Part shown: piece after piece, positions 42,014 to 52,985 of the stretch | Numbering within the stretch: position 1 is the first letter of the stretch | Layout: every line of letters begins with the position of its first letter | Origin: Leptospiraceae bacterium | Lineage (GTDB): Bacteria; Spirochaetota; Leptospiria; Leptospirales; Leptonemataceae | Assembly (NCBI GenBank): GCA_026005135.1 | Contig: BPKM01000001.1 | Span: 1-64,000, forward strand | Direction of reading: 5' to 3' | Length of the DNA: 64,000 bases | Position numbers and translations under genes: made by a program | The notes under the pieces: model-generated | Told to the model about the DNA's origin: nothing | The model's input: the letters and a program-made list of their open reading frames with translations, nothing else | Databases searched by the model: none

Positions 42014-44203
42014 ATGTCAAAGTTACAAGTGATTGATTTAAACAAATTAGTAAATGAATTACCAAGAGGTGGATATTTAATTCAGACATCAGTAGGATAT
42101 ATACAAGTAGGTTCACCTCCAGAAACAATAAAAGATACAATGAGATTGCCTCATAGTACACCACAGATTTTTATTTTACCCAATCAATTATTCCATGTAG
42201 AAAAAGGAATATCTTTAGCAGAACTGGAATTTCCTATTTATTACAATCATTTCTTGCGTCAGAAAAAAACTTATATTGTATGTACGAAAGAACAAAAAGA
42301 ACAATTAACAATTGCATTAAAAGAAGCAGTATTTGGTCCAGACGAAATCAATCTCGCTTCTGAGTATATTGGAGGAGAAAAACATCCAGCATTTCCCAAT
42401 ATGAAAGCAGAAATAGATTATTTTAGAGGTAATCGCGTTCTGGAAGATCTGGTTCGTTTTGTTGTCTTCAATAAAGAAAACACTACAAAGATTAATAATG
42501 TTTATATTAAAAAATTAGAAAGTGGCCATTTTTTAATTATCGACAAAGATTGGAATAATGAAATTACTATTGATGGAGATATACATTATAATATTATTTA
42601 TGACATAGGAAAGGCACTGCCTGAACCATTTAATCCTCCTTTAATGGGGATAACCTGTCTTGGTCCCAGCCATGGTTTTGATCCAGAAGCTAATACCTCT
42701 GGATTCATTATATGGTTAAATCATCGGGGAATTATGATTGATCCCCCTGTAAATTCAACAGAGTGGTTAAGACAATCTAATGTTAATCCTAAGTTGATAG
42801 ATACCATTATTTTAACACATTGTCATGCTGATCATGATGCTGGAACATTCCAGAAAATTTTAGAGGAAGGTAAAATTACCATTTATACAACAGAAACAGT
42901 TTTAGATTCATTTATTAGAAAATATCAGGCATTAACAAAAATACCGAAAGAAGAATTATTAGATTTATTTGAATTTGTTAACGTTGTTATTGGAAAAGAA
43001 TATCAAATTCATGGTGCCTCTTTTCGTTTTAATTATGCATTGCATTCTATACCATCACTTGGATTTGGTTTTGAATTTGAAGGAAAAACCTTTTATTATT
43101 CTTCGGATCATCTTAATGCACCAGCAGAATATTATGATGAACTAAGAGAAAAAGGTATTTTAACACCAGGTAGATGTGAGGATTTAAAAAATTTTCCATG
43201 GGAAACTGATATTATTTATCATGAAGCAGGTATACCACCTTTACATACAAGAATTGAGTTTTTGAATAGCTTACCAGTAGAAATACAGAAAAAAATTATT
43301 GTTTATCATATTGCAGAAAAAGACTTTCCTAAGAATACTCATTTAACTTATGCAAAATTTGGTATTGAAAATACTGTTTTTGTTGATATAAAACCACCTA
43401 AGTACGAAGAAGTTTATAAAATATTAGATGCCTTAGCAAATGTAGATATTTTTAAAAATTTTCCTATTTCTAAAGCAAAAGAATTTATTACAATTGTTGA
43501 TAAAAAGAAATTTCCTAAGGGAGCAAAAATCATTCAAAAAAATACAATGGGAGATGAATTCTATATTATACTATCAGGTAATGTACGTGTAGAAGGAATG
43601 GAACAAGATACAATTTCTGAAGAAAATACATTAAAGAGATATGGTACTTATGAATATTTTGGAGAAGCATCTTTAATATTAGATCAACCACGTAGTGCAG
43701 ATGTTATTGCAGAAACAGAGGTAGAGGCACTTGTAATCAAAAAAGAAAAATTTTTATCTTTTATCAGAGATTCTGATTTATTTGAAAAATTTAAAAGACT
43801 GAATGAAATTCGTAAAACAGGTACATGGGATGTTTTATCAAATAGCAAAATTTTTAATTCTTTAACTTCAGCTCAGAAAACAGCATTAGAACTAATAATG
43901 GAATATCGTAAAGAAACAAAAGGAAGATATATAATAAAAAGAAAACAACCATTCAATGAAGTCTATATTATAAAAAGAGGTAAAGTAGATGTAATTGATT
44001 CTCATGATAAAGTAATTATGACTTTATCAAGTGGTGATTTTTGTGGACAGATTTTTAACTTACAAAAGAATTTGCCTTCTGACTTTGATTTTCTTGTTCA
44101 GGAAGATTCGGAACTCTATGCAATTTCAAGAGATAATATGATAAAATATTTACAGGATAATCCTGGGGTCTATATGAAGCTTTATAAAATCTTTAAGACA
44201 TAA
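42014..44203 (+). CDS. metallo-beta-lactamase domain protein with two cyclic-nucleotide-binding domains
   Basis: A 729-residue protein. Residues about 210-440 carry a metallo-beta-lactamase fold with THCHADHD (268-275) and a SSDH segment for the second metal site. The following ~290 residues contain two CRP-like cyclic-nucleotide-binding folds, the first with FPKGAKII, GEASLILDQPRSADVIAETE (phosphate-binding cassette), the second more degenerate (RYIIKRKQPFNEVYII, DFCGQIFNLQ). cAMP control of a hydrolase is inferred. An extra in-frame segment from about 44203 to 44322 (DINCFLKKEIED...) continues if one A is inserted near the end, so the protein may be longer. No signal peptide is seen. Confidence 0.85.
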   Translation: MSKLQVIDLNKLVNELPRGGYLIQTSVGYIQVGSPPETIKDTMRLPHSTPQIFILPNQLFHVEKGISLAELEFPIYYNHFLRQKKTYIVCTKEQKEQLTIALKEAVFGPDEINLASEYIGGEKHPAFPNMKAEIDYFRGNRVLEDLVRFVVFNKENTTKINNVYIKKLESGHFLIIDKDWNNEITIDGDIHYNIIYDIGKALPEPFNPPLMGITCLGPSHGFDPEANTSGFIIWLNHRGIMIDPPVNSTEWLRQSNVNPKLIDTIILTHCHADHDAGTFQKILEEGKITIYTTETVLDSFIRKYQALTKIPKEELLDLFEFVNVVIGKEYQIHGASFRFNYALHSIPSLGFGFEFEGKTFYYSSDHLNAPAEYYDELREKGILTPGRCEDLKNFPWETDIIYHEAGIPPLHTRIEFLNSLPVEIQKKIIVYHIAEKDFPKNTHLTYAKFGIENTVFVDIKPPKYEEVYKILDALANVDIFKNFPISKAKEFITIVDKKKFPKGAKIIQKNTMGDEFYIILSGNVRVEGMEQDTISEENTLKRYGTYEYFGEASLILDQPRSADVIAETEVEALVIKKEKFLSFIRDSDLFEKFKRLNEIRKTGTWDVLSNSKIFNSLTSAQKTALELIMEYRKETKGRYIIKRKQPFNEVYIIKRGKVDVIDSHDKVIMTLSSGDFCGQIFNLQKNLPSDFDFLVQEDSELYAISRDNMIKYLQDNPGVYMKLYKIFKT

Positions 44204-44310
44204 ATTGTTTCTTAAAAAAAGAGATAGAAGATCATCTATTTATATTAGAATCTAATAGAATTGATCCTTCTATCCTTAGAAAAATAGAAGAACAAAAAGA
44301 AATAATAGTT

Positions 44311-44775
44311 TTATCTATGTAAGAATTTTATATCATGTTCTTTATAATGTTCTAAATAATAATCAATAGAAAGTTTGCTACTACCATGCAACGCAAATAC
44401 AATAGATAATAATAAAACAAACAAGGCAAAATGTAAACTATCAGACATTATACCTTCTTTTAAATGTATAAAAAGAATAGCAGATAGTACGATAGGTATT
44501 TGTAATAAAGCAGTAATTTTTGTTAAAAATCCCATAGCTAAGAATAAACCACCTATAATATGAACAAAAATAATAATATGAGATAATCCTAATACAGTAT
44601 AAATTCCCATTGATAATCCTGTGGATTCTATTAACTTTGTTAGTAAATCCATATCACCAAAAAATTGAAAGCCTTTTATAATAAATACAAAACCTAAATA
44701 AATACGAATTATATCAACCAGTTCTTCTTTATGAAGGTTAATATATTCGTTGATGGATTTTCCCTGGATTTTCAT
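44311..44775 (-). CDS. DoxX family membrane protein
   Basis: A 154-residue four-helix membrane protein of the DoxX type. It has IIRIYLGFVFIIKGFQFFG, HIIGGLFLAMGFLTKITALLQIPIVLSAI and SLHFALFVLLLSIVFALHGSSKLSID. DoxX proteins are linked to thiosulfate or quinone redox metabolism and to redox homeostasis in some bacteria. A GGAGGG-type ribosome site (minus strand, about 44783-44790) precedes the start. It overlaps or lies next to the end of the metallo-beta-lactamase gene. Confidence 0.85.
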   Translation of the reverse strand: MKIQGKSINEYINLHKEELVDIIRIYLGFVFIIKGFQFFGDMDLLTKLIESTGLSMGIYTVLGLSHIIIFVHIIGGLFLAMGFLTKITALLQIPIVLSAILFIHLKEGIMSDSLHFALFVLLLSIVFALHGSSKLSIDYYLEHYKEHDIKFLHR

Positions 44776-44957
44776 AACTCCCTCCTTAAGGTTAGTCTAT
44801 TTCTATTATAGAATAAGAATAAGAAATAGTCAATAAAAAAATAGATATATTAATTATTTTTTGTTGATTAAGTACTTTGAAAAATAGGTTTAAATGATAA
44901 CACTACTATTATTTCTAATAAAGTAAATAAAATCATTGAATTTAACTTATATTTATT

Positions 44958-47027
44958 TTAAAATATTTTTTCTAAATCGAGTTGATTTATATCATTTATT
45001 GGTTTATAACAGGTAAAATTTTCGCATAGGTAAATCGAATAAGGGAAATTTTTATTTTGCATTTTATCTTTAAGCAAAAGAATGGAATTATTTTGTAATT
45101 CTGGAGTATTATAACCAATAATTGTTTCGCTACTAATAGATTTACCTATGGATTGCAATAAATCGTTCAGTAAATTTTGATTTTCTAAGGAAAGAACAAT
45201 TTGTTGATTCATAAAGTAAAATTTAAAAACAGACATTAAAAAATAAGAATAAGAAAAAGGTTGCTTGATTGTTTCTTGGAAATAGATTTCTAAAATTTTA
45301 TTTATAGTGGTTTCGCATTGTTCCATATCGATTCCGTAATAATATAAATGTACTAATAATCGAATTGTAAAAGAAAGACCAGATGGTATTACACCATCAT
45401 AAAAATCAGAAATTCGTGCAATTAATTCATTTTCATTTTCTTTTACTTCGTAAAGAATACCAGAATCATAATAATATCTTAAAATATAATTTTTAATTGT
45501 CTGTGCCCACATTAAATAGTCGATATTTCCTGTTGCTTTATATAAATCTATAAAAGCACATCCCATAGAAGCATGGTCAGTTAATGTTCCAGTATAGGGT
45601 GCTCTTTTTTTTTGATGATTACTATAACTTCTATAAAAAATACAATGTTCTGGAATTTTGTTAAAATCATTTGTCGAGGATAGATATTCCAATATGAAAT
45701 TTAATGTCTCTTTTGCCTCTTTTAAATAAATTGGATTTAATGTTATTAAGTAGGCATAAGATAAAGTAGAAATCATAAGAGCATTCCAGCTTGTTAAGAT
45801 TTTTTCATCTCGATGTGGACGTATTCGTTTATTTCTATATTCTAATAATATTTTTTTTGTTTTATTTAGCAAATTTTCATTGATTTGAACAGAATTATCA
45901 AAATCAACAAATAAAACATTTTTTCCTTCAAAATTACCAGCATCAGATAATCCAAAATATTTTATTAATAAATGAAGTTCTTCTTTTGTTAAATGATTTT
46001 CTAAATATTTTATAAATTCTTCTTTTGTCCAGGTATAAAATTTTCCTTCTTCTCCTTCACTATCTGCATCTTCTGCTGAAAAAAAACCACCTTGAGGGTT
46101 TTTCATATCTCGGAATAAATAATTTAGAACATCTATTGCAGTATTTAAGTAAAAAGGATTTTTAGTAATTTTATAGGTTTCTAAATTGATCCAGCTAAAA
46201 AGAGCATTATCATAAAGCATTTTTTCAAAATGTGGAATTAACCAGTAATGATCAGTAGAATATCGATGTATTCCTCCACCGATTTGATCATAAATACCAC
46301 CAAACCTCATTCTTTTTAATGTTAATTCAATCATTTGTAGTGCTTTGTTATTTTTTGTTTTTTTATATAATTGTAATAATAAGAATAAATTTAAAGATGG
46401 GGGGAATTTATTTTTTCCATTAATGAGATAACCACCATATTGTTTATCAAAATATTTTTCAAAATAATCAATAATAGAAATAAAATCATTATAATTGATT
46501 GAAATAGATTGTTTTTGTAAAGGTTGATTTAAATATTGTGTTATCTCTTCTGATAATTTTATTATATTATCTTTTTCTTTATTCCATAAATGTATCATTT
46601 TTAAAAGAATTTCTTTAAATGATGGTAAACCCCATTTTCTTTCTGGTGGGAAATATGTACCACCAGTGATAGGTTTTAAATCAGGTGTTAAAAATATATT
46701 TAAGGGCCATCCACCCTGCATTCCCATAAGTTGAATAGCTTTCATATAGATATGATCAACGTCAGGTAGCTCTTCTCTATCTACTTTAATGGGAACAAAG
46801 AATTCATTTAGAATATTGGCAATATCTTCCTTTTCGAAAGATTCTTTTTCCATAACATGACACCAATGACAGGTAGAATAACCAATAGATAAAAAAATCA
46901 GTTTATTTTCTCTTTTTGCTTTTTCGAATGCTTCTTTTCCCCAGGGATACCAATCAACAGGATTGTAAGCATGTTGCAATAAGTAAGGACTTGTTTCATG
47001 AATCAAACGATTAGGTTTCCTTTGCAT
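44958..47027 (-). CDS. DUF255 thioredoxin-like/glycosidase-like protein (YyaL/SPATA20 type)
   Basis: A 689-residue protein with N-terminal [26 protein letters not shown] and the thioredoxin-like site [14 protein letters not shown] (C53-H-W-C56). [59 protein letters not shown] and [19 protein letters not shown] are further family signatures, the last part being an (alpha/alpha)6 barrel. The family's cellular function is not settled, and redox or carbohydrate activity is suspected. It lies upstream of nothing obvious in the direction of transcription, and follows the zinc ribbon gene by 45 bases. Confidence 0.93.
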   Translation of the reverse strand: MQRKPNRLIHETSPYLLQHAYNPVDWYPWGKEAFEKAKRENKLIFLSIGYSTCHWCHVMEKESFEKEDIANILNEFFVPIKVDREELPDVDHIYMKAIQLMGMQGGWPLNIFLTPDLKPITGGTYFPPERKWGLPSFKEILLKMIHLWNKEKDNIIKLSEEITQYLNQPLQKQSISINYNDFISIIDYFEKYFDKQYGGYLINGKNKFPPSLNLFLLLQLYKKTKNNKALQMIELTLKRMRFGGIYDQIGGGIHRYSTDHYWLIPHFEKMLYDNALFSWINLETYKITKNPFYLNTAIDVLNYLFRDMKNPQGGFFSAEDADSEGEEGKFYTWTKEEFIKYLENHLTKEELHLLIKYFGLSDAGNFEGKNVLFVDFDNSVQINENLLNKTKKILLEYRNKRIRPHRDEKILTSWNALMISTLSYAYLITLNPIYLKEAKETLNFILEYLSSTNDFNKIPEHCIFYRSYSNHQKKRAPYTGTLTDHASMGCAFIDLYKATGNIDYLMWAQTIKNYILRYYYDSGILYEVKENENELIARISDFYDGVIPSGLSFTIRLLVHLYYYGIDMEQCETTINKILEIYFQETIKQPFSYSYFLMSVFKFYFMNQQIVLSLENQNLLNDLLQSIGKSISSETIIGYNTPELQNNSILLLKDKMQNKNFPYSIYLCENFTCYKPINDINQLDLEKIF

Positions 47028-47072
47028 TAAATATAATAAATTATTATCTTTCTAATATTTCAATAATTTTTT

Positions 47073-47477
47073 TTATTTGTATTTTGATTCGTAACCTAAG
47101 TATCCTTCTGGATAACATTTTTTACAACCTTTTATAGAAAGTTTTTTAGGATCGTCAACAGAAGAAATAGCAACAATGGTTTGATCTGTTTTTAGATGAT
47201 TTTTACAGACTGGACATTTTCTTTTTTTAATTTCACTCTTACTGGTTAAACAAAAGGGGCATCCTTTAATAAAGGTTTTTATCTCTACTTTTGGGGTTTC
47301 TATTTGGTCTGAACGAATTCTTTCTCCTTTTTTTAATGGATGACCACATAGAGGACAATATCCTCTAATGTGATCATTTAAAATTTTATCCTTAGGATTT
47401 ATATCTATTATAAACCATAACAAAAAAGAGAATAACCCTAATAAAATTCCTAATAAAATCAGGATTTCATTGCTCAT
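47073..47477 (-). CDS. membrane-anchored zinc-ribbon protein
   Basis: A 134-residue protein with an N-terminal membrane helix (ILLGILLGLFSFLLWFII) and four Cys pairs: CPLCGHPL, CPFC, CPVC and CKKC. The last two and the first two each could make a zinc ribbon. It overlaps the P83/100-type gene by 4 bases, so the two are co-translated. No catalytic motif is present. The combination of a single helix and cytoplasmic or periplasmic ribbons suggests a scaffold or regulator; function unknown. Confidence 0.75.
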   Translation of the reverse strand: MSNEILILLGILLGLFSFLLWFIIDINPKDKILNDHIRGYCPLCGHPLKKGERIRSDQIETPKVEIKTFIKGCPFCLTSKSEIKKRKCPVCKNHLKTDQTIVAISSVDDPKKLSIKGCKKCYPEGYLGYESKYK

Positions 47478-49222
47478 TTATTCACAGTTGTTTGCTGAGG
47501 TTGAATAATTTTAATTAGCTTTAAATCTTTTCTATTATAAACTTGAATGGGAACATTTCCATCTTTTGCAGAACCTGTTAAATAGATTTTATCTTTAAAA
47601 AATGTAATTTCTGAATGTGGATGAATATTACTGGAACTTCTATCCTGTAATTCTAATTTATCATTAAATCTGGATAAATAAAATTTTCCATTTACATCTT
47701 CAATTGCATAAATTTGATTATCTTTATAAATTAAAAATGAACTAAAAATAATGGTTTCTTTAGACTTAGCTATAACCTGTAAATTTTCTGGATCTAATAA
47801 ATAAAGATGATGAGGTGTTTGATCATGAGAACTTCCTTCATAGCCTATTACAACAATTCCAACATTTTCTATTGGTAAAAATGTTCTACTACAAATATTG
47901 GTAAAGGGACCTCGAAATAAAGTATCATCTTTATTGGGATCAAGCATCCATAATTCATTATTGTAATGTCCATCAGATACATAACGAATTACTTTTAAAA
48001 ATACTATTTTTTCATTAATAACGTTATCACTTAATTCTTCTTTTTTCTCCAATTCTTTTTTTAGTTCTTCGTTTTCTTTTTTTAATGTTTCTAACTGTTC
48101 ATCAACTTTAGAAGCAGGTTGTTTTTGATCTTCTTGAGTAATTTGTTGATTTTCTTTTTTTTCTTCTTCCTGTCTAGTTGTTTGTGTTTGATTGGTTTGT
48201 GTTTCTTTCTTTTGTTCTTGTAATTCTTTTTTCTCTTCTTGAACTTGTTTTTGCTCTTGCTGAATTTCTTGTTTTTGTTGCTGAATTTCTTTTTTTTGTT
48301 CTTCTAATTGTTGAACTTTCTTTTCTTCTTCTTTTATTTGTTCTTTATTTTTTTCTGGGTCTTTTCTTAATTCCTGAAGTTTTTTATTCGTATCCTGTAA
48401 TTCTTTTTGTATGTTCTGTTCTTCTTTTTTTAATTCTTCTTGTTCTTTTTTAATTTGTTCTTCTTTTTTTGTTAATTCTTTTTCTTTTTCATCAATCTTT
48501 TTTAAATCTTCTTTTTCTCGTTCCTGATCAATTTTTTTTAGTTCTTCTTTTTTGTCATTGGGAACAGTAGTGTCTTTTTCTATGGTATCATGTAATTCTT
48601 TTCTATCTAAATCGGATTTGTCTGGTCTTACAACATTTTTTCTTAATGGAATAAGTAATTGAGTTTTTCCAGCCCAATTTCGATAAACTCTATCTATACC
48701 AGCTTTTTTTAAATCAATATGATTTAAAACATTTTTGGAATAACTTTCTTGAATATTTTTAGGGTTTAATCGTAAGTTGGCATTATAGTATACTAATAAT
48801 TCGGCTAAGGTTTGTGCTTGTTTAGGAGAATATTCAAAAGCAACTTCTAAATAACCCTGTAAGACTCTTTCAATTGCATTAATATGACCAAAGTTTGTAT
48901 TTTCTGTAAGTATAATAACATCAGCTCCATATTTTTCTATGTTAGGATCAAAATAACGTTTAGCTAAAACTTGATTTTCTTCTCCTTCATTATTTTTTAA
49001 AACTTCCTCGGCTAATTTTTTACCAGTATTAATTTCTCTTTCTCTTATAACTGGAGAAGCTCTTCGATTTGTTCTGTTTATAAATTGAACACGATTTCCT
49101 TTAATAGCCTCTTCTGCAATATCTGGTTTTTCCTGTGCAGTTATTGAATATTGAAATAAACTAAAAACAAAGGAAATACTTAGTATAATAAAATTTCTAT
49201 TAAGAATTTTTAATGTTGTCAT
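47474..49222 (-). CDS. P83/100 family protein
   Basis: A 582-residue secreted protein with a signal peptide (to about residue 29, SITAQE). The N-terminal domain (residues 30-230) and C-terminal beta-propeller-like part (about 400-580; RYVSDGHYNNELWMLDPNKDD) flank a long Glu/Lys/Gln-rich coiled coil (about 220-390) full of EKELTKKEEQIKK-type repeats. This tripartite layout and the EVAFEYSPKQAQTLAELLVYYNA region match the P83/100 family known from Borrelia and other spirochaetes, where it is a periplasmic or outer-membrane-associated antigen. Exact function is unknown. It is the first gene of a two-gene unit with the zinc-ribbon gene. Confidence 0.75.
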   Translation of the reverse strand: MTTLKILNRNFIILSISFVFSLFQYSITAQEKPDIAEEAIKGNRVQFINRTNRRASPVIREREINTGKKLAEEVLKNNEGEENQVLAKRYFDPNIEKYGADVIILTENTNFGHINAIERVLQGYLEVAFEYSPKQAQTLAELLVYYNANLRLNPKNIQESYSKNVLNHIDLKKAGIDRVYRNWAGKTQLLIPLRKNVVRPDKSDLDRKELHDTIEKDTTVPNDKKEELKKIDQEREKEDLKKIDEKEKELTKKEEQIKKEQEELKKEEQNIQKELQDTNKKLQELRKDPEKNKEQIKEEEKKVQQLEEQKKEIQQQKQEIQQEQKQVQEEKKELQEQKKETQTNQTQTTRQEEEKKENQQITQEDQKQPASKVDEQLETLKKENEELKKELEKKEELSDNVINEKIVFLKVIRYVSDGHYNNELWMLDPNKDDTLFRGPFTNICSRTFLPIENVGIVVIGYEGSSHDQTPHHLYLLDPENLQVIAKSKETIIFSSFLIYKDNQIYAIEDVNGKFYLSRFNDKLELQDRSSSNIHPHSEITFFKDKIYLTGSAKDGNVPIQVYNRKDLKLIKIIQPQQTTVNK

Positions 49223-49360
49223 AAAGGTACCCCTTATTTTTTTTACTTTATAAGTGTTTTTTTGTCAATACAAATATGGTTCTTAATAAATTATTTATCG
49301 TTATAATTTTGATATTTCCTGATATAATTTTTTTAAAATCAATTATATAAAGAGGGTTTT

Positions 49361-52300
49361 ATGTTCGAGAAGATATTTGAAAAATATTTTTATATATTGC
49401 AAAATAATTTAAAGCCTTCAATAGAATATATTTATAATCTACCTCAGAGTAGCTGGTCTTTTTTTGTAACTACTTTATTTAAAGAAGGTATTTTAAAAAA
49501 ACAATTTTTTTTATCTTTTGATTCAGATTTTATTGTAATGATTTTGCCAGACAAACAATTAGCAAAACAAATTTACGAAGAAACATTATTTTTCATTCCC
49601 GAAGATTATGTATATTTATTTTTAGAATTAGATGGTATTCCTTATGAATGGTCCCCTCATGATTTATATATTTCTGGACAGAGAATTAGAACCTTACATG
49701 CAATAAAAAATCATAAAAAAGGAATTATATTTACTACTATACAGGCAGTATTAAAAAAATTACCATCTATAGAATTATGGAAAAATAATACACTTCATTT
49801 AAAAATCAATCAACAAATTCAATTTAATGAATTATTACAGATTTTAATAGGATATGGTTATCGTTCTGTAGAAAAAGTAGAAGATATAGGTGAATTTTCT
49901 TTAAAGGGAGAAATTTTAGATATTTATCCAGTCCATTTAGATAGACCTGTTCGTATTGATTTTTTTGATATTGAAATTGAATCTATTCGAACTTTTGATC
50001 CAGAAACACAAAGAAGCTTAGATAGAATTAATGAAATAGAAATCTTACCAACAGGAGAATTAACATTAACCAAAGAACAATTTCTAAAGTTAAAAGAAAA
50101 ATTGTTAAAATTAAATGAAAGTTTGAGAAAACCAGATTGGTTATTTTTAAAAAGTTATGAGGATTATACTCTTTTAAATAATAGAGAATTGTCTGGACTT
50201 ATAGAAGTTGTTGGATTTCAATTTCCTTTAGAAACAATATGGAAATATTTTAAAAAACTACCTTTTTGTATATTTGCTTTAGAGGAACAGTTAGAAAAAC
50301 AAAAAAATAAATTATTTAAAGAATACGAAATTTTATATCAAAATTATAAAGAACAAAAAATTGCTTTACCACCAGAAGAACTTTTAGATAAAAATTTTGA
50401 TTTTGAAGAATTTCCTTTCCCTTCTATATTTGTACATTTCCTGTATGATCTGGAAAATAAAAATCCAGAATTAAAATATATTCAAAATCATTTATCTGAT
50501 ACAGAAAAGTTTAAAGGTAAAATTACAGATTTTCGAAATTATGTAAATCAATTATTAAAAAATGATTCTTTTGTTATTGTAAGCTCAGCTTATGAAGTTC
50601 AATTAGAAAGAATAGCTTCGTTTTTAAAAAATGAACAAATATCTTATAAGAAGATCGAAGAATTAAATAAAGATATATTTAATCTTCAATCTATTTATCT
50701 TGTAGAGAGTCCTTTTTCTAAGGGATTTTCTTTCCCTGAAGAAAATTTTTACTGGTTTACAGATTCAGATATTTTTGGTAAAACAATTTCGAAGAAATTC
50801 CAATATAAAGCGAAATATGTTTCTCCCTTAGAATCTTATCTTGATTTAAAAGAAGGGGATTATGTAGTACATATTAATCATGGTATTGGAAGATTTTTAC
50901 GTTTAGAAAGAATAAAAGCAGCAGGAAGAGAAAGAGATTGTTTAGTAATAGAGTATGCAGATAATGATATTTTATATGTTCCTCTTGATCAAATTTCATT
51001 AATTCAACGATATTTATCACCAGAAGAAAATCCTAAATTAGATCATCTTGGAAAAGCTTCTTTTAAAAAAGTTCGAGAAAAAGTAGAAAAAAATATAGAA
51101 GAATTTGCAAAAGAATTAATGGAATTATATGCTGCAAGGTTGGAACTAAAAGGATATGCATTCCCACCTGATAGTGAATTTCAGGAAGAATTTGAAAGAC
51201 AATTTCCTTACGAAGAAACACCTGATCAAATTAAAGCGATTGAAGATGTAAAAAGGGATATGGAATCAGAACGTCCAATGGATAGACTTATCTGTGGTGA
51301 TGTTGGTTATGGAAAAACAGAAGTAGCAATACGTGCAGTATTTAAATGTGTTATGGCTGGTAAACAAGCAGTTGTTATTTGTCCAACAACGATACTTGCA
51401 AGACAGCATTATATAAATTTTAAAGAACGATTTAAAAATTTTCCTGTAAAGGTAGAATGGATTTCTGGTTTAAGAACACAGCAAGAAATTCGAAAAATCA
51501 AACGTGATTTAAAAGAAAAGAAAATTGATGTTATTATTGGAACTCATGCATTATTAGCAAAAGATATTCAAATACCAGAATTAGGATTATTAGTTATTGA
51601 TGAAGAACAAAGATTTGGAGTTGTACATAAAGAAAAGTTAAAACAATTAAAAAAAACCGTTGATGTATTAACATTAAGTGCAACACCTATCCCCAGAACA
51701 CTTCATATGTCACTTATTGGTATTAGAGATCTTTCTATTATTAATACTCCTCCCAAAGAAAGAAAACCAGTAGAAACCTATGTATTAGAAGATAGTGATC
51801 AAACTTTAAAAGAAGCAATCCTAAAAGAATTAAAACGTGGTGGGCAGATTTTTTATTTACATAATAGAATTAAAACATTGGATATTGTTGCAGAAAGAAT
51901 TCGTAGCTTAGTTCCCGATATTCGCATAGCTATTTTACATAGTAAATTACATGATAAAGATATTGATACTATTTTAAATGATTTTATGGAACAAAAGTAT
52001 GATTTACTTCTAACAACTACAATTATTGAAAATGGTATTGATATGCCAAATGTAAATACATTAATAGTAGATGAGGCAGATAAATTTGGCTTATCTCAGT
52101 TATATCAATTAAGGGGAAGAGTAGGTAGATCATCAAGACAGGCATATGCTTATTTTTTTCATAAAGGTAAGCAGGTATTAACAGAAGAAGCCCAAAAACG
52201 ATTAAATACATTACTGGAATATCAAGAATTAGGTAGTGGTTTTAAAATTGCTATGAGAGATTTAGAAATTAGAGGAGCTGGAAATATCTTAGGAAAAGAA

Positions 52301-52942
52301 CAATCTGGAGATATAATCGAAGTTGGATATGAATTATATTTAAAACTTTTAGAAAATGCAATTAAAAAATTACGCGGAGAAAAAATTGAGCAAGAAATTC
52401 GATGTAATATTTATTTTCAATTTGATTTTTACTTATCGGAAAATTATATTAAAGATACAAGACAGAGGATAGAATTCTATAAGAAATTTGAATCAGCAAA
52501 AAGTTTAGAAGAATATGAAGATGTTTTACAAGAATTAAAAGATAGATTTGGAGAACCAGATGAACAATCCAAAATATTTATATTATTAGAAGAAATAAGA
52601 ACCTTAGGAACACAACTTGGAATAGAATCTATTTCAGAAAATAATGGTGTAATTCAAATTCAACCTTCTAAGTATTTTAAAGTACCTATTGATAAAATGA
52701 TGGAAATTATACAATCAAGAAAATCTTTTTATATTAAACCAGGTAATACAAAATATATTTTTTTAGATACTTTAAGATTAGAATATTTAAAAAAGAATCA
52801 ATTAAAATACGAAGATTTAAAAATTCCTGTTACGGAAGAAGATCTAAAAAATTTAATTTCTCATTTAAAAGAATTAGTTGATCTCGTTTCTAATAATAAA
52901 AATCAAAATAAAAAAAATCAGAAACAAAAAACTATTGCATAG
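49361..52942 (+). CDS. mfd: transcription-repair coupling factor
   Basis: An 1193-residue protein, the normal size for Mfd. It has the UvrB-homologous N-terminal domains (about 1-330, e.g. DFFDIEIESIRTFDPETQRS), a CarD-like RNA polymerase-interacting domain (GDYVVHINHGIGRFLRLERI), and the translocase: CGDVGYGKTEVAIRAVF (Walker A), LVIDEEQRFGV (DEEQ), LSATPIPRTLHMSL and the LRGRVGRSSRQAYAYFF helicase motif. The C-terminal D7 domain is also present. It removes stalled RNA polymerase from DNA and recruits UvrA for strand-specific repair. A GAGGG site precedes the ATG. Confidence 0.98.
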   Translation: MFEKIFEKYFYILQNNLKPSIEYIYNLPQSSWSFFVTTLFKEGILKKQFFLSFDSDFIVMILPDKQLAKQIYEETLFFIPEDYVYLFLELDGIPYEWSPHDLYISGQRIRTLHAIKNHKKGIIFTTIQAVLKKLPSIELWKNNTLHLKINQQIQFNELLQILIGYGYRSVEKVEDIGEFSLKGEILDIYPVHLDRPVRIDFFDIEIESIRTFDPETQRSLDRINEIEILPTGELTLTKEQFLKLKEKLLKLNESLRKPDWLFLKSYEDYTLLNNRELSGLIEVVGFQFPLETIWKYFKKLPFCIFALEEQLEKQKNKLFKEYEILYQNYKEQKIALPPEELLDKNFDFEEFPFPSIFVHFLYDLENKNPELKYIQNHLSDTEKFKGKITDFRNYVNQLLKNDSFVIVSSAYEVQLERIASFLKNEQISYKKIEELNKDIFNLQSIYLVESPFSKGFSFPEENFYWFTDSDIFGKTISKKFQYKAKYVSPLESYLDLKEGDYVVHINHGIGRFLRLERIKAAGRERDCLVIEYADNDILYVPLDQISLIQRYLSPEENPKLDHLGKASFKKVREKVEKNIEEFAKELMELYAARLELKGYAFPPDSEFQEEFERQFPYEETPDQIKAIEDVKRDMESERPMDRLICGDVGYGKTEVAIRAVFKCVMAGKQAVVICPTTILARQHYINFKERFKNFPVKVEWISGLRTQQEIRKIKRDLKEKKIDVIIGTHALLAKDIQIPELGLLVIDEEQRFGVVHKEKLKQLKKTVDVLTLSATPIPRTLHMSLIGIRDLSIINTPPKERKPVETYVLEDSDQTLKEAILKELKRGGQIFYLHNRIKTLDIVAERIRSLVPDIRIAILHSKLHDKDIDTILNDFMEQKYDLLLTTTIIENGIDMPNVNTLIVDEADKFGLSQLYQLRGRVGRSSRQAYAYFFHKGKQVLTEEAQKRLNTLLEYQELGSGFKIAMRDLEIRGAGNILGKEQSGDIIEVGYELYLKLLENAIKKLRGEKIEQEIRCNIYFQFDFYLSENYIKDTRQRIEFYKKFESAKSLEEYEDVLQELKDRFGEPDEQSKIFILLEEIRTLGTQLGIESISENNGVIQIQPSKYFKVPIDKMMEIIQSRKSFYIKPGNTKYIFLDTLRLEYLKKNQLKYEDLKIPVTEEDLKNLISHLKELVDLVSNNKNQNKKNQKQKTIA

Positions 52943-52985
52943 AAAAAAAGATAAAAAATTTTTGAATTAACAGGAGAAATATCTT

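Noticed and set aside
48020..48560. Plus-strand ORFs and repeat-like sequence within the P83/100 gene
   Set aside because: They are the complement of the Glu/Lys/Gln-rich coiled coil encoded on the minus strand, not a separate gene or DNA repeat array.
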